DNA of 64,000 bases from Chungangia koreensis (GTDB taxonomy: Bacteria; Bacillota; Bacilli; Bacillales_A; Planococcaceae), in the NCBI RefSeq assembly GCF_042651785.1, contig NZ_JBHSEC010000019.1, positions 496,001 to 560,000 of the forward strand, given 5' to 3'. The position numbers and the translations under genes are program-made. Shown here in pieces: positions 42,553-51,458 of the stretch. The stretch's first letter is position 1, and each line of letters opens with the position of its first letter. A model generated the notes under the pieces. The model saw nothing but the letters and a program-made list of their open reading frames with translations. It made no database searches and was not told the origin of the DNA.

Positions 42553-42920
42553 TGTTTTACGCCTCTCGTTTCCAATACTTCGATTACTAACTCTTCAGGC
42601 ATGGAAGAACGCTTGCTAATTTCATTGATACGATATCCTTGTTTATGGAGGGCAAGGATTTGATTGACGATGATTTCGTGAACTGGTTTTTTAGCTGCTG
42701 GCTTATTTGGGATTATGCTCTTGGAAACAATCGTCTGTGTATCAATCATTAGTTCTTCTTCGACAATCTTTAGGCGCCGATTCAATTTGTTTGTCTCTTC
42801 ATAAAGATTAATGGATAGTTCTTCGACATCTTTTTCAACACGATTCCGGTCTTTTATGAAAAAGGATAAGGCTATAAGTATAACGCCGATTGTTAGTAAT
42901 ATAATTGCGATGTCTAACAT
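42549..42920 (-). CDS. Hypothetical membrane-anchored coiled-coil protein with C-terminal HTH
   Basis: I do not recognise the family with certainty. The 123-residue product has an N-terminal membrane helix (residues 3-21), a predicted coiled coil (about 25-60), and a C-terminal HTH-like segment (ILALHKQGYRINEISKRSSM, then PEELVIEVLE). It is translationally coupled to the MltG-like gene, so the pair probably acts together at the envelope. The C-terminus could bind DNA or a protein partner. Confidence 0.7.
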   Translation of the reverse strand: MLDIAIILLTIGVILIALSFFIKDRNRVEKDVEELSINLYEETNKLNRRLKIVEEELMIDTQTIVSKSIIPNKPAAKKPVHEIIVNQILALHKQGYRINEISKRSSMPEELVIEVLETRGVKQ

Positions 42921-43089
42921 AATGTCACCCCGATATTCAGTGAGAGTCTTTTTTATATTCTATCATAAGGGAAAAATTTCTTCCTTCTATTTATGGACAT
43001 AGCGGACAATTATGTTATAATAGGTTAGTCGTATAAATCATGCTCAAAAAATGATAAAAGTAATCCTGTTAAGAGTGGGAGGGAATCAA

Positions 43090-43239
43090 ATGCGCGTTAA
43101 TATCACTTTGGCTTGCACAGATTGTGGTGAACGTAACTACATCTCTAAGAAAAACAAGCGTAACAACCCTGAACGTCTTGAATTGAAAAAATATTGCTCT
43201 CGTGAAAAGAAATACACTTTGCACCGTGAGACAAAATAA
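43090..43239 (+). CDS. rpmG: 50S ribosomal protein L33
   Basis: The 49-residue protein MRVNITLACTDCGERNYISK ends in YTLHRETK and is plainly L33. Three cysteines (CTDC and KKYC) resemble the B. subtilis RpmGB form. ATG 43090 follows GGGAGGGAA; the upstream in-frame ATG at 43051 is rejected as unlike L33. A terminator follows before yqgN. A TATAAT at 43016-43021 may be its -10. Confidence 0.97.
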   Translation: MRVNITLACTDCGERNYISKKNKRNNPERLELKKYCSREKKYTLHRETK

Positions 43240-43244
43240 TTGAT

Positions 43245-43277
43245 AAAAGCCAAAGCCTTCCGGGTTTTGGTTTTTTA
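43245..43277 (+). terminator. Terminator after rpmG
   Basis: AGCCAAAGCC pairs with GGGTTTTGGT (G-T wobbles), followed by TTTTT. Confidence 0.75.
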
Positions 43278-43301
43278 TTTAATGGAAGGTGGACAGCAAT
43301 T

Positions 43302-43874
43302 ATGTCAAAAAAGCAGTTAAGAAAAGAAATGTTGAAACAATTGCAGCAAATGAGTGATGACCAATATTGGGATTCATCAAAATGCATTCAAACGCGTTTT
43401 TTAACTGAAGTTGATTTTTGTCCATCTGATCTAATCGGTGTAACGATTTCAAGAAAACCTGAAGTAGATACAACAGAACTGATTAAACAATTATGGGATA
43501 CAGGTATCAGTGTTGCAGCTCCTAAATGCGATCCGATTTCCCGGACTATGCAATTTTATCGTATTTCCTCTTTTAACGAACTGGAGACTGTGTATATGGA
43601 TTTAAAGGAACCTGATCCTAAACGAGCTGAAATGGTGGACGTTTCTGAGTTGACCTTTTTAATCGTTCCGGGTGTAGTGTTTTCACCAAGCGGTTACCGA
43701 ATCGGTTTCGGTGGTGGATACTATGATCGCTTTTTGACAAAATACACTGGTCCGACGGCATCATTAGCATTCGACTTTCAATTGGTAGACAATGTTCCTT
43801 TTGAAAATCACGATATACCAGTAGATCGGTTATACACTGAAAAAAGAATAATTGATAGCAAGGGCGAATGGTAA
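43302..43874 (+). CDS. yqgN: 5-formyltetrahydrofolate cyclo-ligase
   Basis: The 190-residue enzyme converts 5-formyl-THF to 5,10-methenyl-THF using ATP. Signatures are the C-terminal VPGVVFSPSGYRIGFGGGYYDRFL and the basic N-terminus MSKKQLRKEMLKQL. It links to one-carbon metabolism together with the gcv genes 10 kb downstream. The stop overlaps the next start (TAATG). Confidence 0.95.
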   Translation: MSKKQLRKEMLKQLQQMSDDQYWDSSKCIQTRFLTEVDFCPSDLIGVTISRKPEVDTTELIKQLWDTGISVAAPKCDPISRTMQFYRISSFNELETVYMDLKEPDPKRAEMVDVSELTFLIVPGVVFSPSGYRIGFGGGYYDRFLTKYTGPTASLAFDFQLVDNVPFENHDIPVDRLYTEKRIIDSKGEW

Positions 43875-44053
43875 TGAGGACTGTCTATGATGTTCAACAG
43901 TTATTAAGAGCGTACGGAATTATCGTCTATACCGGCGACCGTAAAGATGATCTTCTTCTGATGGAGATGGAAGTGTTAGATTTATATCATTCAAAGTTTA
44001 TTGACGGTGAAACTATGAAAAAAGCTGTCATGATCTTAAGGATGGGGTCTTAA
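43874..44053 (+). CDS. yqgQ: DUF910 protein YqgQ
   Basis: The 59-residue helical protein, MRTVYDVQQLLRAYGIIVYT, matches the small DUF910/YqgQ family, proposed to bind single-stranded nucleic acid. ATG 43874 is preferred over ATG 43868 because AGGGCG lies about nine bases upstream. Its start overlaps the yqgN stop. Confidence 0.85.
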   Translation: MRTVYDVQQLLRAYGIIVYTGDRKDDLLLMEMEVLDLYHSKFIDGETMKKAVMILRMGS

Positions 44054-44080
44054 TTCGACCTAATTTGTGAAGAAATGGTG

Positions 44081-44111
44081 ACAACGAATTTAAGTTTCGT
44101 TGTTTTTTTCA
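44081..44111 (+). terminator. Terminator after yqgQ
   Basis: ACAACGAA pairs with TTCGTTGT around seven bases, followed by T-rich sequence. The following 190 bases to ltaS are AT-rich with a TATAAT at 44233-44238. Confidence 0.85.
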
Positions 44112-44300
44112 TTAAAAAGGAACCATTTAAGGTTTATTCCGTCTTATAAAAGGTAAAGGTATTTTTAATGTGGAGTAAACTCTATGTAAAGCTATGGATT
44201 TTACTTGCACCAATGACTTGAAACACTTACTATATAATTTGTCTCTTAATTAAAATATGACGATTGTGGATGAGTCGAGACAAACAGGAGGATGTTAGGA

Positions 44301-46193
44301 ATGAAAAAGATAAACAAATGGCCTAATCATTCCGTTCTATTGATTGCGATCATAGCAACTTGGATTAAAACGTATGTAGTTTACAAAACGAGCTTCAATA
44401 TTAAAATTGAAAATGGCATGCAGGAATTTATTCTATTCTTAAACCCTTTGGCATTCATATTATTTGCCTATGGAATCTCGTTATACTTTAAAAGCGAAAA
44501 GGGTAGAAACCGATATTTGATCACAATCAGTTCGATTATGGCGTTCGTCTTGTATGCAAACGTTGTATTTTATCGGTTCTTTAACGACTTCATTACCTTG
44601 CCGGTATTATTCCAAACAACCAACTTTGGGGATTTAGGTTCATCAGTATTCGAAAGCATTTACATCTATGACATACTATATTTCATCGATATCGCGATTA
44701 TTGTCGCAGCGATTAAATGGTTGCCAAATGCAGTACAATCTGTATCAAAATCATTATTCAGACGTTTATATTTTGTCTCCGTAATTGCTGTCCTATTCAT
44801 GAACTTAGGTTTGGCGGAAGCTGAACGCCCTCAATTACTAACACGGATTTTTGACCGTGAAATGCTTGTGAAGAATCTTGGAATGTACAATTATCATCTT
44901 TTTGATGTGTATGTCCAATCCAAATCACATGCTCAACGTGTTTTGGCAGATGGCAGTGAGCTTGTTGAAGTGAATAACTACATCCGTGCGAACCAAGCGG
45001 AACCAAATCCGGAGCTGTATGGAATGGCAGAAGGCCGGAACTTAATAATGATCTCATTGGAATCGCTACAAAGCTTTGTAATTAATAATGAGATGAATGG
45101 TGAGGTAATTACACCATTCTTGAACGAACTCACAAAAGATCCAAACACTTATTACTTCTCGAACTTTTATCATCAAACAGGTCTTGGTAAAACATCCGAT
45201 TCCGAGTTTATTTTAGAAAACTCGCTTTATCCGCTAAATGGTGCTGCTGTCTTTACAACAAATAGCGGTAACACATTCAATGGTATGGCACAGCGCTTGA
45301 GTGATAAGGGATATTACACAAACGTGTTACATGCGAATAACAAAAGTTTTTGGAACCGTGACATGATGTATCCGAAGCTCGGATATGACAAATATTATGA
45401 TCAGGACAGCTTTGTTGTGGAAGAAGGCGAAGCGGTCAACTGGGGCATGAAAGATATTCCGTTTATGGAGCAATCGGTTGATCTCATGCAAGAGATGCCA
45501 CAGCCATTCTATTCACGCATGATCACTTTGACAAACCACTATCCATTTACTCTGGATGAAGAAGACAAAATGATTCAGGAGTATGATTCGAATTCAGGAA
45601 CGTTGAATCGTTATTTCCAAACCGTACGTTACATGGACGAAGCGGTTAAAGTGTTCTTTGAAGATTTGAAGGAAAGTGGGCTATATGAAAACTCTATCAT
45701 TGTGATGTACGGAGACCACTACGGAATCTCTGAAAACCATAATGATGCCATGAGCAGATACATGGGAAAAGAAATCACACCATTTGAAAGTGCTCAGCTT
45801 CAAAGGGTTCCGTTATTCATCCATATTCCTGGTTACGAAGGCGGTAAAGTAATTGACGAAGTATCCGGACAGTTAGACCTGCGTCCTACGATTCTGCATA
45901 TGCTTGGAATCAAAACTGATCGTGATATGCAGTTTGGTGCAGATATCTTCTCCGAAGAGCATGAAGAATTTGTTGTATTCCGCGATGGTGGATTTGTAAC
46001 AGACGAAGTGGTATATACGAAAAATACTTGCTACGATAAGGCTACAGGTATTGAAATTGACGGAGCTGCGTGTGAGAAAGATACAGAGCGTGCTCAAAAA
46101 GAACTAAAGTACTCAGATCAGATTATTAATGGGGATTTACTCAGATTTTATGACAATAAAACAGGCAACCTCATTAAGCCTGATTCGGAATAA
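44301..46193 (+). CDS. ltaS: Lipoteichoic acid synthase (LtaS/YqgS type)
   Basis: The 630-residue protein has five N-terminal membrane helices (to about residue 175) and an extracellular sulfatase-fold domain. The catalytic threonine is T298 in LGKTSDSEF; metal motifs include MYGDHYGIS. It polymerises glycerophosphate from phosphatidylglycerol onto a glycolipid anchor. By position it corresponds to yqgS, one of several B. subtilis LtaS paralogues. ATG 44301 is well spaced from AGGAGG; ATG 44292 overlaps it. A strong terminator follows. Confidence 0.94.
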   Translation: MKKINKWPNHSVLLIAIIATWIKTYVVYKTSFNIKIENGMQEFILFLNPLAFILFAYGISLYFKSEKGRNRYLITISSIMAFVLYANVVFYRFFNDFITLPVLFQTTNFGDLGSSVFESIYIYDILYFIDIAIIVAAIKWLPNAVQSVSKSLFRRLYFVSVIAVLFMNLGLAEAERPQLLTRIFDREMLVKNLGMYNYHLFDVYVQSKSHAQRVLADGSELVEVNNYIRANQAEPNPELYGMAEGRNLIMISLESLQSFVINNEMNGEVITPFLNELTKDPNTYYFSNFYHQTGLGKTSDSEFILENSLYPLNGAAVFTTNSGNTFNGMAQRLSDKGYYTNVLHANNKSFWNRDMMYPKLGYDKYYDQDSFVVEEGEAVNWGMKDIPFMEQSVDLMQEMPQPFYSRMITLTNHYPFTLDEEDKMIQEYDSNSGTLNRYFQTVRYMDEAVKVFFEDLKESGLYENSIIVMYGDHYGISENHNDAMSRYMGKEITPFESAQLQRVPLFIHIPGYEGGKVIDEVSGQLDLRPTILHMLGIKTDRDMQFGADIFSEEHEEFVVFRDGGFVTDEVVYTKNTCYDKATGIEIDGAACEKDTERAQKELKYSDQIINGDLLRFYDNKTGNLIKPDSE

Positions 46194-46200
46194 GCTATGT

Positions 46201-46249
46201 AAAAGAGTCATCCCGACTTCCATCTTTGGTGTCGGGATGACTCTTTTTT
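46201..46249 (+). terminator. Terminator after ltaS
   Basis: AAAAGAGTCATCCCGAC pairs with GTCGGGATGACTCTTTT, followed by TT; a 17-bp perfect stem. Confidence 0.92.
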
Positions 46250-46345
46250 GTTTTTCATCATTTTCCTTTCAGAAATTTGTCGTTTTTATGAAACAAAAAA
46301 GGGAATAGTACGTACTAATAAATAGGATGTATTGGGAGGGATGAC

Positions 46346-47446
46346 ATGCGGAATTTTACACTTTTAATAATTGGGCTCATATTAGTGCTTACTGGTTGCC
46401 AACCTGAAGAGACAGAGCCGACTGATGTCATCCCGGTTCCAAATCAGCAAGTTAGCAGCGATTTAGGTGAACAGGAGAAAGAGGAGTGGGTGGCCTACAC
46501 CGCCAATCCTGATTCGTTTTACCAAACATATGGCTGGTTATCTGACTCGGAAATTTTGATTGCCGAAATCGAAGAAGGAAATTACATACTAAGAAGCTAT
46601 AATTTTAAAAACGGAGAGAAAAAGGATATTTTCAAAGAGAGCATGATGGTCATCAATACGAAAATTCATTCTTCAAAAGAATTTATTGCACTTCATATTT
46701 CTGAATCTCCAGCTTCAGCTATTATTAAGATTATTAAACCTGATGGCACATTAGTTGAAGAAGTTAAGGTAGAATCATCGGAATTGTATATTGACTGGAA
46801 TGATGAGGATGCTTCGTTAATGATGATCACTGCATTCTATGAAGATTGGTCGTTTGATACGTTCGTCTTTGACATGAACACAAAAAATCTGACTCTTTTC
46901 GAGTCTTCAGATCCATTTGTAAAGTGGTTGAACGGGGATACTCTTTTATCTTTACAATGGTCTGAACATGCACTCAGTGGAGGGCAAATTGTTAAAATCC
47001 ACTGGCGTACCGGCGAAAGCGAATTGACCGATTTGTCGAATGTTGTATTTTTTGATGCCTATAGGGGTAATCTTTTGGCGGTCCATCCGAAAGAGGATGA
47101 AAAAGAGATGATTTATAAGATTGTCGGAAGTAATGGAGAGATCGTTACGGAGTGGTCAGCACCTGCTTTGAGCAACTATTCACAATGGTTTATACCAGAA
47201 GTACAATGGCTGGTAGATGGATCGATGATTACGTTGTTACCTGTGAATCAAGGGCTGATTGATGAAACTGCACCAGAATTTCAATATGTTAAAGTGCAAA
47301 ACGGGGCAGTGGAAGTTTTTGAGGAAAAAGTGGCTGAAGCAGCATTCAACTGCTCTCCGGACGGATCACTATGTCTTAGCGGATATGAGTCTGACCATAT
47401 CATTCAATTTGATCCCTTCAAAGTATGGAAGTGGCTTGAGGTATAA
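46346..47446 (+). CDS. yqgU: Lipoprotein YqgU-like, probable beta-propeller
   Basis: The 366-residue product has a signal peptide with lipobox VLTGC (Cys about residue 18), an acidic linker, and a long beta-rich region with repeated W/D-S patterns (YGWLSDSEILIAE, VKWLNGDTLLSL, VQWLVDGSMITL) suggesting propeller blades. By position between the LtaS-like gene and yqgX it matches YqgU of B. subtilis. Function is unknown. GGGAGGGA precedes ATG 46346. Confidence 0.82.
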   Translation: MRNFTLLIIGLILVLTGCQPEETEPTDVIPVPNQQVSSDLGEQEKEEWVAYTANPDSFYQTYGWLSDSEILIAEIEEGNYILRSYNFKNGEKKDIFKESMMVINTKIHSSKEFIALHISESPASAIIKIIKPDGTLVEEVKVESSELYIDWNDEDASLMMITAFYEDWSFDTFVFDMNTKNLTLFESSDPFVKWLNGDTLLSLQWSEHALSGGQIVKIHWRTGESELTDLSNVVFFDAYRGNLLAVHPKEDEKEMIYKIVGSNGEIVTEWSAPALSNYSQWFIPEVQWLVDGSMITLLPVNQGLIDETAPEFQYVKVQNGAVEVFEEKVAEAAFNCSPDGSLCLSGYESDHIIQFDPFKVWKWLEV

Positions 47447-47456
47447 ATCGTAGTAA

Positions 47457-47493
47457 ATAAAAAAGCTGGGCCATATCGGCTCCAGCTTTTTTA
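47457..47493. terminator. Bidirectional terminator between yqgU and yqgW
   Basis: AAAAAGCTGG pairs with CCAGCTTTTT around 12 bases. Confidence 0.85.
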
Positions 47494-47673
47494 TTAATGC
47501 AATTTTGGCGGATATCCTTGGTAGATGATCGTCATTACAGTGAACCAGCCGAAGATCGCCAAAGCGGCGAAATTGAAGATGATTCCCAAAACGTTCTTTT
47601 CCTTGAAGGATTGGAATGTGCCGACAGCACCAAGCACCGCGATAAGTCCTGTGATTACCATTAATAAGTTCAT
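47494..47673 (-). CDS. yqgW: DUF2759 small membrane protein YqgW
   Basis: Translating the minus strand from ATG 47673 gives 59 residues: MNLLMVITGLIAVLGAVGTF, a short loop FKEKNVLG, a second helix and the tail YQGYPPKLH. Two membrane helices and the position between yqgU and yqgX fit the DUF2759/YqgW family. AAAGGAGTG lies eight bases upstream of the start. Function is unknown. The sense of the opposite strand here is a shadow. Confidence 0.82.
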   Translation of the reverse strand: MNLLMVITGLIAVLGAVGTFQSFKEKNVLGIIFNFAALAIFGWFTVMTIIYQGYPPKLH

Positions 47674-47832
47674 GGTTCAGACACTCCTTTCGACAATCAG
47701 AAAATGAATGCCGTTACTACATATACCTATTCTATTGTAAGATGATTTCTATGTTTTGTCGAGGAATAATCATGTCGTTTCTGTGAATATCGGGCAAAAT
47801 GAATATGATATACTCGAATAGAGGTGATACGC

Positions 47833-48468
47833 ATGTTAAACGTACATAGTTTACCACTTGGTCCAGTTCAAGCGAACTGTTATCTTGTTATGAATGAACG
47901 GAAAGAGAGTCTCATTATAGATCCTGGCGGTGAAGGGGAAAAGCTGATACGAAAAATCTCTTCAATTGGAGCAAAGCCTCAGGCGATCCTTCTCACGCAT
48001 GCTCATTTTGACCATATCGAAGCGGTGGATCATGTTAGAGAAAAATACGGGATTCCCGTATGGATTCACGAAAGGGAAGCGAACTGGTTAACGGATCCCA
48101 TGTTAAACGGATCGAAAAAGTATATCGATTTACCGAACATTAGTGTTAAGAAGGCTGACCACCTCTTTAGGAAAGAAGGACAGATGGAAGTGTCGGGATT
48201 CACATTTAATCTGCTTCATACGCCCGGACATTCACCGGGGAGTGTATCGTTTCATTTTAGTGAAGACCAAATTGCGATTGTGGGAGATACGCTATTTCAA
48301 GGGGGAGTTGGGAGAACTGACTTAGTCCAAGGGAATGAGGATCAATTGATGGAATCCATTACAAGCAAACTTTTGACGTTGGCTGATGATACCATCATCT
48401 ATCCAGGTCACGGTTCTTGGACGACGCCAATGGAAGAGAGAAAGACAAATCCCTTTTTACGAACATAA
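47833..48468 (+). CDS. yqgX: Metallo-beta-lactamase-fold hydrolase YqgX
   Basis: The 211-residue glyoxalase II-like protein has LTHAHFDHIEA, LHTPGHSPGSVSF and IIYPGHG, which supply the metal-binding His and Asp residues. The family includes hydroxyacylglutathione and bacillithiol-dependent hydrolases. ATG 47833 follows GAGGTG; ATG/ATT starts upstream are poorly spaced. Position matches yqgX. Confidence 0.92.
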   Translation: MLNVHSLPLGPVQANCYLVMNERKESLIIDPGGEGEKLIRKISSIGAKPQAILLTHAHFDHIEAVDHVREKYGIPVWIHEREANWLTDPMLNGSKKYIDLPNISVKKADHLFRKEGQMEVSGFTFNLLHTPGHSPGSVSFHFSEDQIAIVGDTLFQGGVGRTDLVQGNEDQLMESITSKLLTLADDTIIYPGHGSWTTPMEERKTNPFLRT

Positions 48469-48500
48469 AAAAACAGCCGATAAACGGCTGTTTTTTTTTT
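48466..48500. terminator. Bidirectional terminator between yqgX and yqgY
   Basis: AAACAGCCG pairs with CGGCTGTTT around ATAAA, with ten T on the plus strand and A-run upstream serving the minus strand. Confidence 0.88.
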
Positions 48501-48503
48501 GGA

Positions 48504-48746
48504 TCAATGTCCAGCGCCAGGAACGTGGATAAACGTTGTATAGTACGTAAATCCGACGAAGAATACTGTTAAGTAAGCAGCGAAAATATACATATACATA
48601 CGTTCAGTAAGGTTCAAGAAGCCCAATAATAGGAATAAACCTGTGTTCGCCACAAAGATTAAACTCACTTCTGTCATATCACCTAAATAAAACATAACTG
48701 CAAAAATCGCTGTCCAGAAGCCCATAACCTTATACATATTGCCCAT
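48504..48746 (-). CDS. yqgY: DUF2626 membrane protein YqgY
   Basis: The 80-residue product MGNMYKVMGFWTAIFAVMFY has three hydrophobic segments and ends HVPGAGH, fitting the DUF2626/YqgY family. AAAGGAGGGG lies seven bases before ATG 48746; a longer frame is rejected. Function is unknown. The 300-base gap to comGA follows on the other side. Confidence 0.85.
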   Translation of the reverse strand: MGNMYKVMGFWTAIFAVMFYLGDMTEVSLIFVANTGLFLLLGFLNLTERMYMYIFAAYLTVFFVGFTYYTTFIHVPGAGH

Positions 48747-48901
48747 GCGTAAGCCCCTCCTTTGCAACAACACCATATTCAATATCTCCCATTCATTATA
48801 AATGATTTTTCCTGGACATGTAAACTGCTATCTATCGGAATTGTGACAAACCGGTGGAATTTCAATTTTAAACACGAAAATCACACAAAATCTGCAAAAA
48901 A

Positions 48902-48925
48902 GGGTTCAAAATGAATTTTTAACCC
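48902..48925. promoter_or_regulatory. ComK-type AT box in a 24-bp palindrome upstream of comGA
   Basis: AAAA-TGAAT-TTTT at 48908-48920 is a perfect ComK AT-box (AAAAN5TTTT). It is centred in an inverted repeat GGGTTCAAAA / TTTTTAACCC. ComK sites need two AT boxes at set spacing; only a weak partner (GAAT-N5-TTTT, 48857-48869) is seen, at unusual distance. The rest of 48747-49048 is AT-rich with no other clear signal. Confidence 0.5.
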
Positions 48926-49048
48926 ATTAATCAAAGATAAAAAACAAAGATGACAAAAGCTATTCCTTTTCTTTTAGAACCATCGTATACTCAATGCGTC
49001 GGAAGTCAGCGGTCGGTTCCGTCTCGATCAGTTGGAAAGAGGTGTTCC

Positions 49049-50065
49049 ATGGATCAATTGGAAAGTACAGTGGAGAGAAAGAGTTTCCGTTTGCTCGAAC
49101 GGGCAATTCATGCGGGAGCAAGTGACCTACATATTCTACCGGGGTACGACGAATACACACTACTTTTCAGAAGTCATACGGAAACAGTGAAGGCAGGACG
49201 ACTACCTTTACTAATCGGCGATCGTGTTATTACATTCTTCAAATTTCTCTCTTCCTTAGATATAAGTGAAAAACGAAAACCCCAGAGCGGTTCATTTCAA
49301 CATCAGTTTGGCGAACAGTTCTTCTCGTTCCGTGTCTCTACACTCCCTTCGGTCTATTTGAAGGAAAGTTTAGTGATCAGACTTATGCTAAGGGATTCGG
49401 CAATCCCACTCCCATCATTAACGTACAACAGCGAATCGGCAAATGTACTGCAGACGTTGTCCTCATTTAAACAAGGCTTACTTTGTTTCACCGGTCCGAC
49501 CGGTTCGGGCAAAACCACCACCCTTTATTCCTTAACCAATTATTGTGTTCAACAAATGAAAAGACATGTAATTTCGTTAGAAGATCCCGTAGAGAATAGC
49601 CAATCACATTTGTTACAGATTCAAGTCAATGAAAAATCAGGTGTTTCATATGCGGCGGGACTTAAGGCGATTTTGAGGCATTCTCCAGACGTGATCATGA
49701 TTGGCGAAATCAGAGACGCAGAAACGGCGAAAGCGGCTGTACAAGCAGCCCTAACAGGTCATCTTGTGATGACAACAGTACACTCAAAGGATTCCGTCGG
49801 ATGTTTGTATCGACTCATGGATCTCGGTGTTAGTGCTGAAGAACTCAATCAGGTGATGATCGGGATTGCTGCACAGCGTATTGTCCAATTCCGCAACACG
49901 GCTGGAAGAGCTGATTTCGCATCCGTTTATGAAATCTTGCATGGTGATAATTTATCGGACGCTTTAGCTGATTTGTTGGCGGGAAAAGCATACCGCTTCC
50001 CGGAATATTTGACGTTGGAACATCAAATTAGAGAAGGAATTCGTAATGGCACGATTCTTTCTTAA
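49049..50065 (+). CDS. comGA: Competence pseudopilus ATPase ComGA
   Basis: The 338-residue secretion ATPase (GspE/PilB family) has Walker A FTGPTGSGKTT, Asp box VISLEDPVE, Walker B MIGEIRDAETA and His box GHLVMTTVHS. It drives assembly of the DNA-uptake pseudopilus at the cytoplasmic membrane. ATG 49049 follows GAAAGAGGTG; the frame extends upstream but without homology. It has no C-terminal zinc cysteines. comGB overlaps its end by 20 bases. Confidence 0.94.
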   Translation: MDQLESTVERKSFRLLERAIHAGASDLHILPGYDEYTLLFRSHTETVKAGRLPLLIGDRVITFFKFLSSLDISEKRKPQSGSFQHQFGEQFFSFRVSTLPSVYLKESLVIRLMLRDSAIPLPSLTYNSESANVLQTLSSFKQGLLCFTGPTGSGKTTTLYSLTNYCVQQMKRHVISLEDPVENSQSHLLQIQVNEKSGVSYAAGLKAILRHSPDVIMIGEIRDAETAKAAVQAALTGHLVMTTVHSKDSVGCLYRLMDLGVSAEELNQVMIGIAAQRIVQFRNTAGRADFASVYEILHGDNLSDALADLLAGKAYRFPEYLTLEHQIREGIRNGTILS

Positions 50066-51101
50066 ACACTTCACATTACGAAGAATTCAAATGATAGGTC
50101 AAGAAGGTGATTTTTTAAGTCGTATTTCAGAGTTATTGGATGAAGGCTATACCATCCATGACGCTATTATGATTTTATTGCCCCACCATACTACAGAACT
50201 CCAGAAGGCTCGAAATATTACACAGGAAACGTTCAGGAATGGAAAAGGTACAGCAGAAGTTCTTGAAGCGTTTGGAATAAATCAGCATCGTTTGCTTCCA
50301 ATCGCGATTGCAGAAGAGCATGGGAGGCTTGCGTCAGCTGTTAAAGCGGTTGCTGAACAGCTCAAAAGACAAGAAGTACTGAAGACCAAAGCTAAAAAGT
50401 TATTGGCGTATCCCATTATTTTGTTCATATTTATGGCTATTTTGTTCTCTATGTTTAGAATTTTTTTCCTTCCTAATATGAGGCAGCTTGGCGAGAGCAG
50501 AAGTTCAACTGGCGTGGATGATTTCGCAACGATTTCAGAAATGCTGCTAAAGGTACCGGATATCCTAATTCTAACCATGATTTTCTCTGTTAGCATTTCG
50601 TTGCTGTCATGGAAATGGTTAAACACAAAAAGTGCAAAAGAGCGCTTAAAAACCCTTTTGATGATTCCAGGTGTTTCGTATTGGGTGAAAATGTTGATCA
50701 CATCCTCCTTCGCAAGGGAAGTAGGAACGATGATTCAATCCGGTATGTCTTTGCAGGATTCGTTGGAGACATTACGAAGACAAATGAATCAAACGTTTTT
50801 GCAAGTGGTTTCAGAGAAAGTAAGAAGGAAAATCGTGGAGGGGGAGAAATTGAGTAAGGCAGTTCAAATGGAGGCATTTGTTTCGGATTTCCATTCCTTT
50901 ATAGAACACGGGGAATATGGTGGTCATTTAGGAAAAGAAATGATCATCTATAGTCAGCTATTGGAAGAAAAAATGGAACAAGTGAGCTTAAGGATCCTGG
51001 GCATTCTTCAACCCTTACTTTTTTCCATCCTGGCTATTTGCATCCTGTCTGCCTATTTAGCGATTCTCCTTCCAATGTACGAATTACTTAATACCATTTG
51101 A
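50046..51101 (+). CDS. comGB: Competence pseudopilus membrane protein ComGB
   Basis: The 351-residue GspF/PilC-family platform protein has two T2SSF repeats and three membrane helices (about residues 120-140, 170-190 and the C-terminal LLFSILAICILSAYLAILLP). It nucleates pilin assembly with ComGA. ATG 50046 lies inside the end of comGA with AAGGAA upstream. Confidence 0.92.
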   Translation: MARFFLKHFTLRRIQMIGQEGDFLSRISELLDEGYTIHDAIMILLPHHTTELQKARNITQETFRNGKGTAEVLEAFGINQHRLLPIAIAEEHGRLASAVKAVAEQLKRQEVLKTKAKKLLAYPIILFIFMAILFSMFRIFFLPNMRQLGESRSSTGVDDFATISEMLLKVPDILILTMIFSVSISLLSWKWLNTKSAKERLKTLLMIPGVSYWVKMLITSSFAREVGTMIQSGMSLQDSLETLRRQMNQTFLQVVSEKVRRKIVEGEKLSKAVQMEAFVSDFHSFIEHGEYGGHLGKEMIIYSQLLEEKMEQVSLRILGILQPLLFSILAICILSAYLAILLPMYELLNTI

Positions 51102-51116
51102 TAGGGAGATGAAAGT

Positions 51117-51458
51117 ATGAATAGAAAATTGGGGGAAGAAGGATTTACTCTTATAGAGATGATGATCGTGCTTTTAGTCATTTCCGTTTTAATTCTAATT
51201 GCCATCCCGAACGTTACAAAACATTCTGAAACGATTGATGCAAGGGGTTGTGAGGCATATATCAAAATGCTTGAAGGACAGGTGGAAGCTTATAAAGTTG
51301 ATAAAAAGAAAACACCCACATCAATAGAATTATCCGGTTATATAAGAAATGATGAAAATATTTCAGTGAATAATTTAGAGTGTCCAAACGGTGAAAAATT
51401 GGAAATAAAAGATGGTAAAGTAATAAAAGTGAAAGATACTCCAATTGAAAACACTTAA
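51117..51458 (+). CDS. comGC: Major pseudopilin ComGC
   Basis: The 113-residue prepilin has the processing motif EEGFTLIEM (cleavage between G9 and F10), with the conserved +5 Glu, followed by a hydrophobic helix. Two cysteines (GCEAYIK and LECPNG) could form the stabilising disulfide. It is the major pseudopilin of the DNA-uptake machine. GGGAGATG precedes ATG 51117. Confidence 0.94.
   Translation: MNRKLGEEGFTLIEMMIVLLVISVLILIAIPNVTKHSETIDARGCEAYIKMLEGQVEAYKVDKKKTPTSIELSGYIRNDENISVNNLECPNGEKLEIKDGKVIKVKDTPIENT

Noticed and set aside
48950..49048. Upstream extension of comGA by 33 residues
   Set aside because: No similarity to ComGA and no ribosome site; ATG 49049 has a good one.
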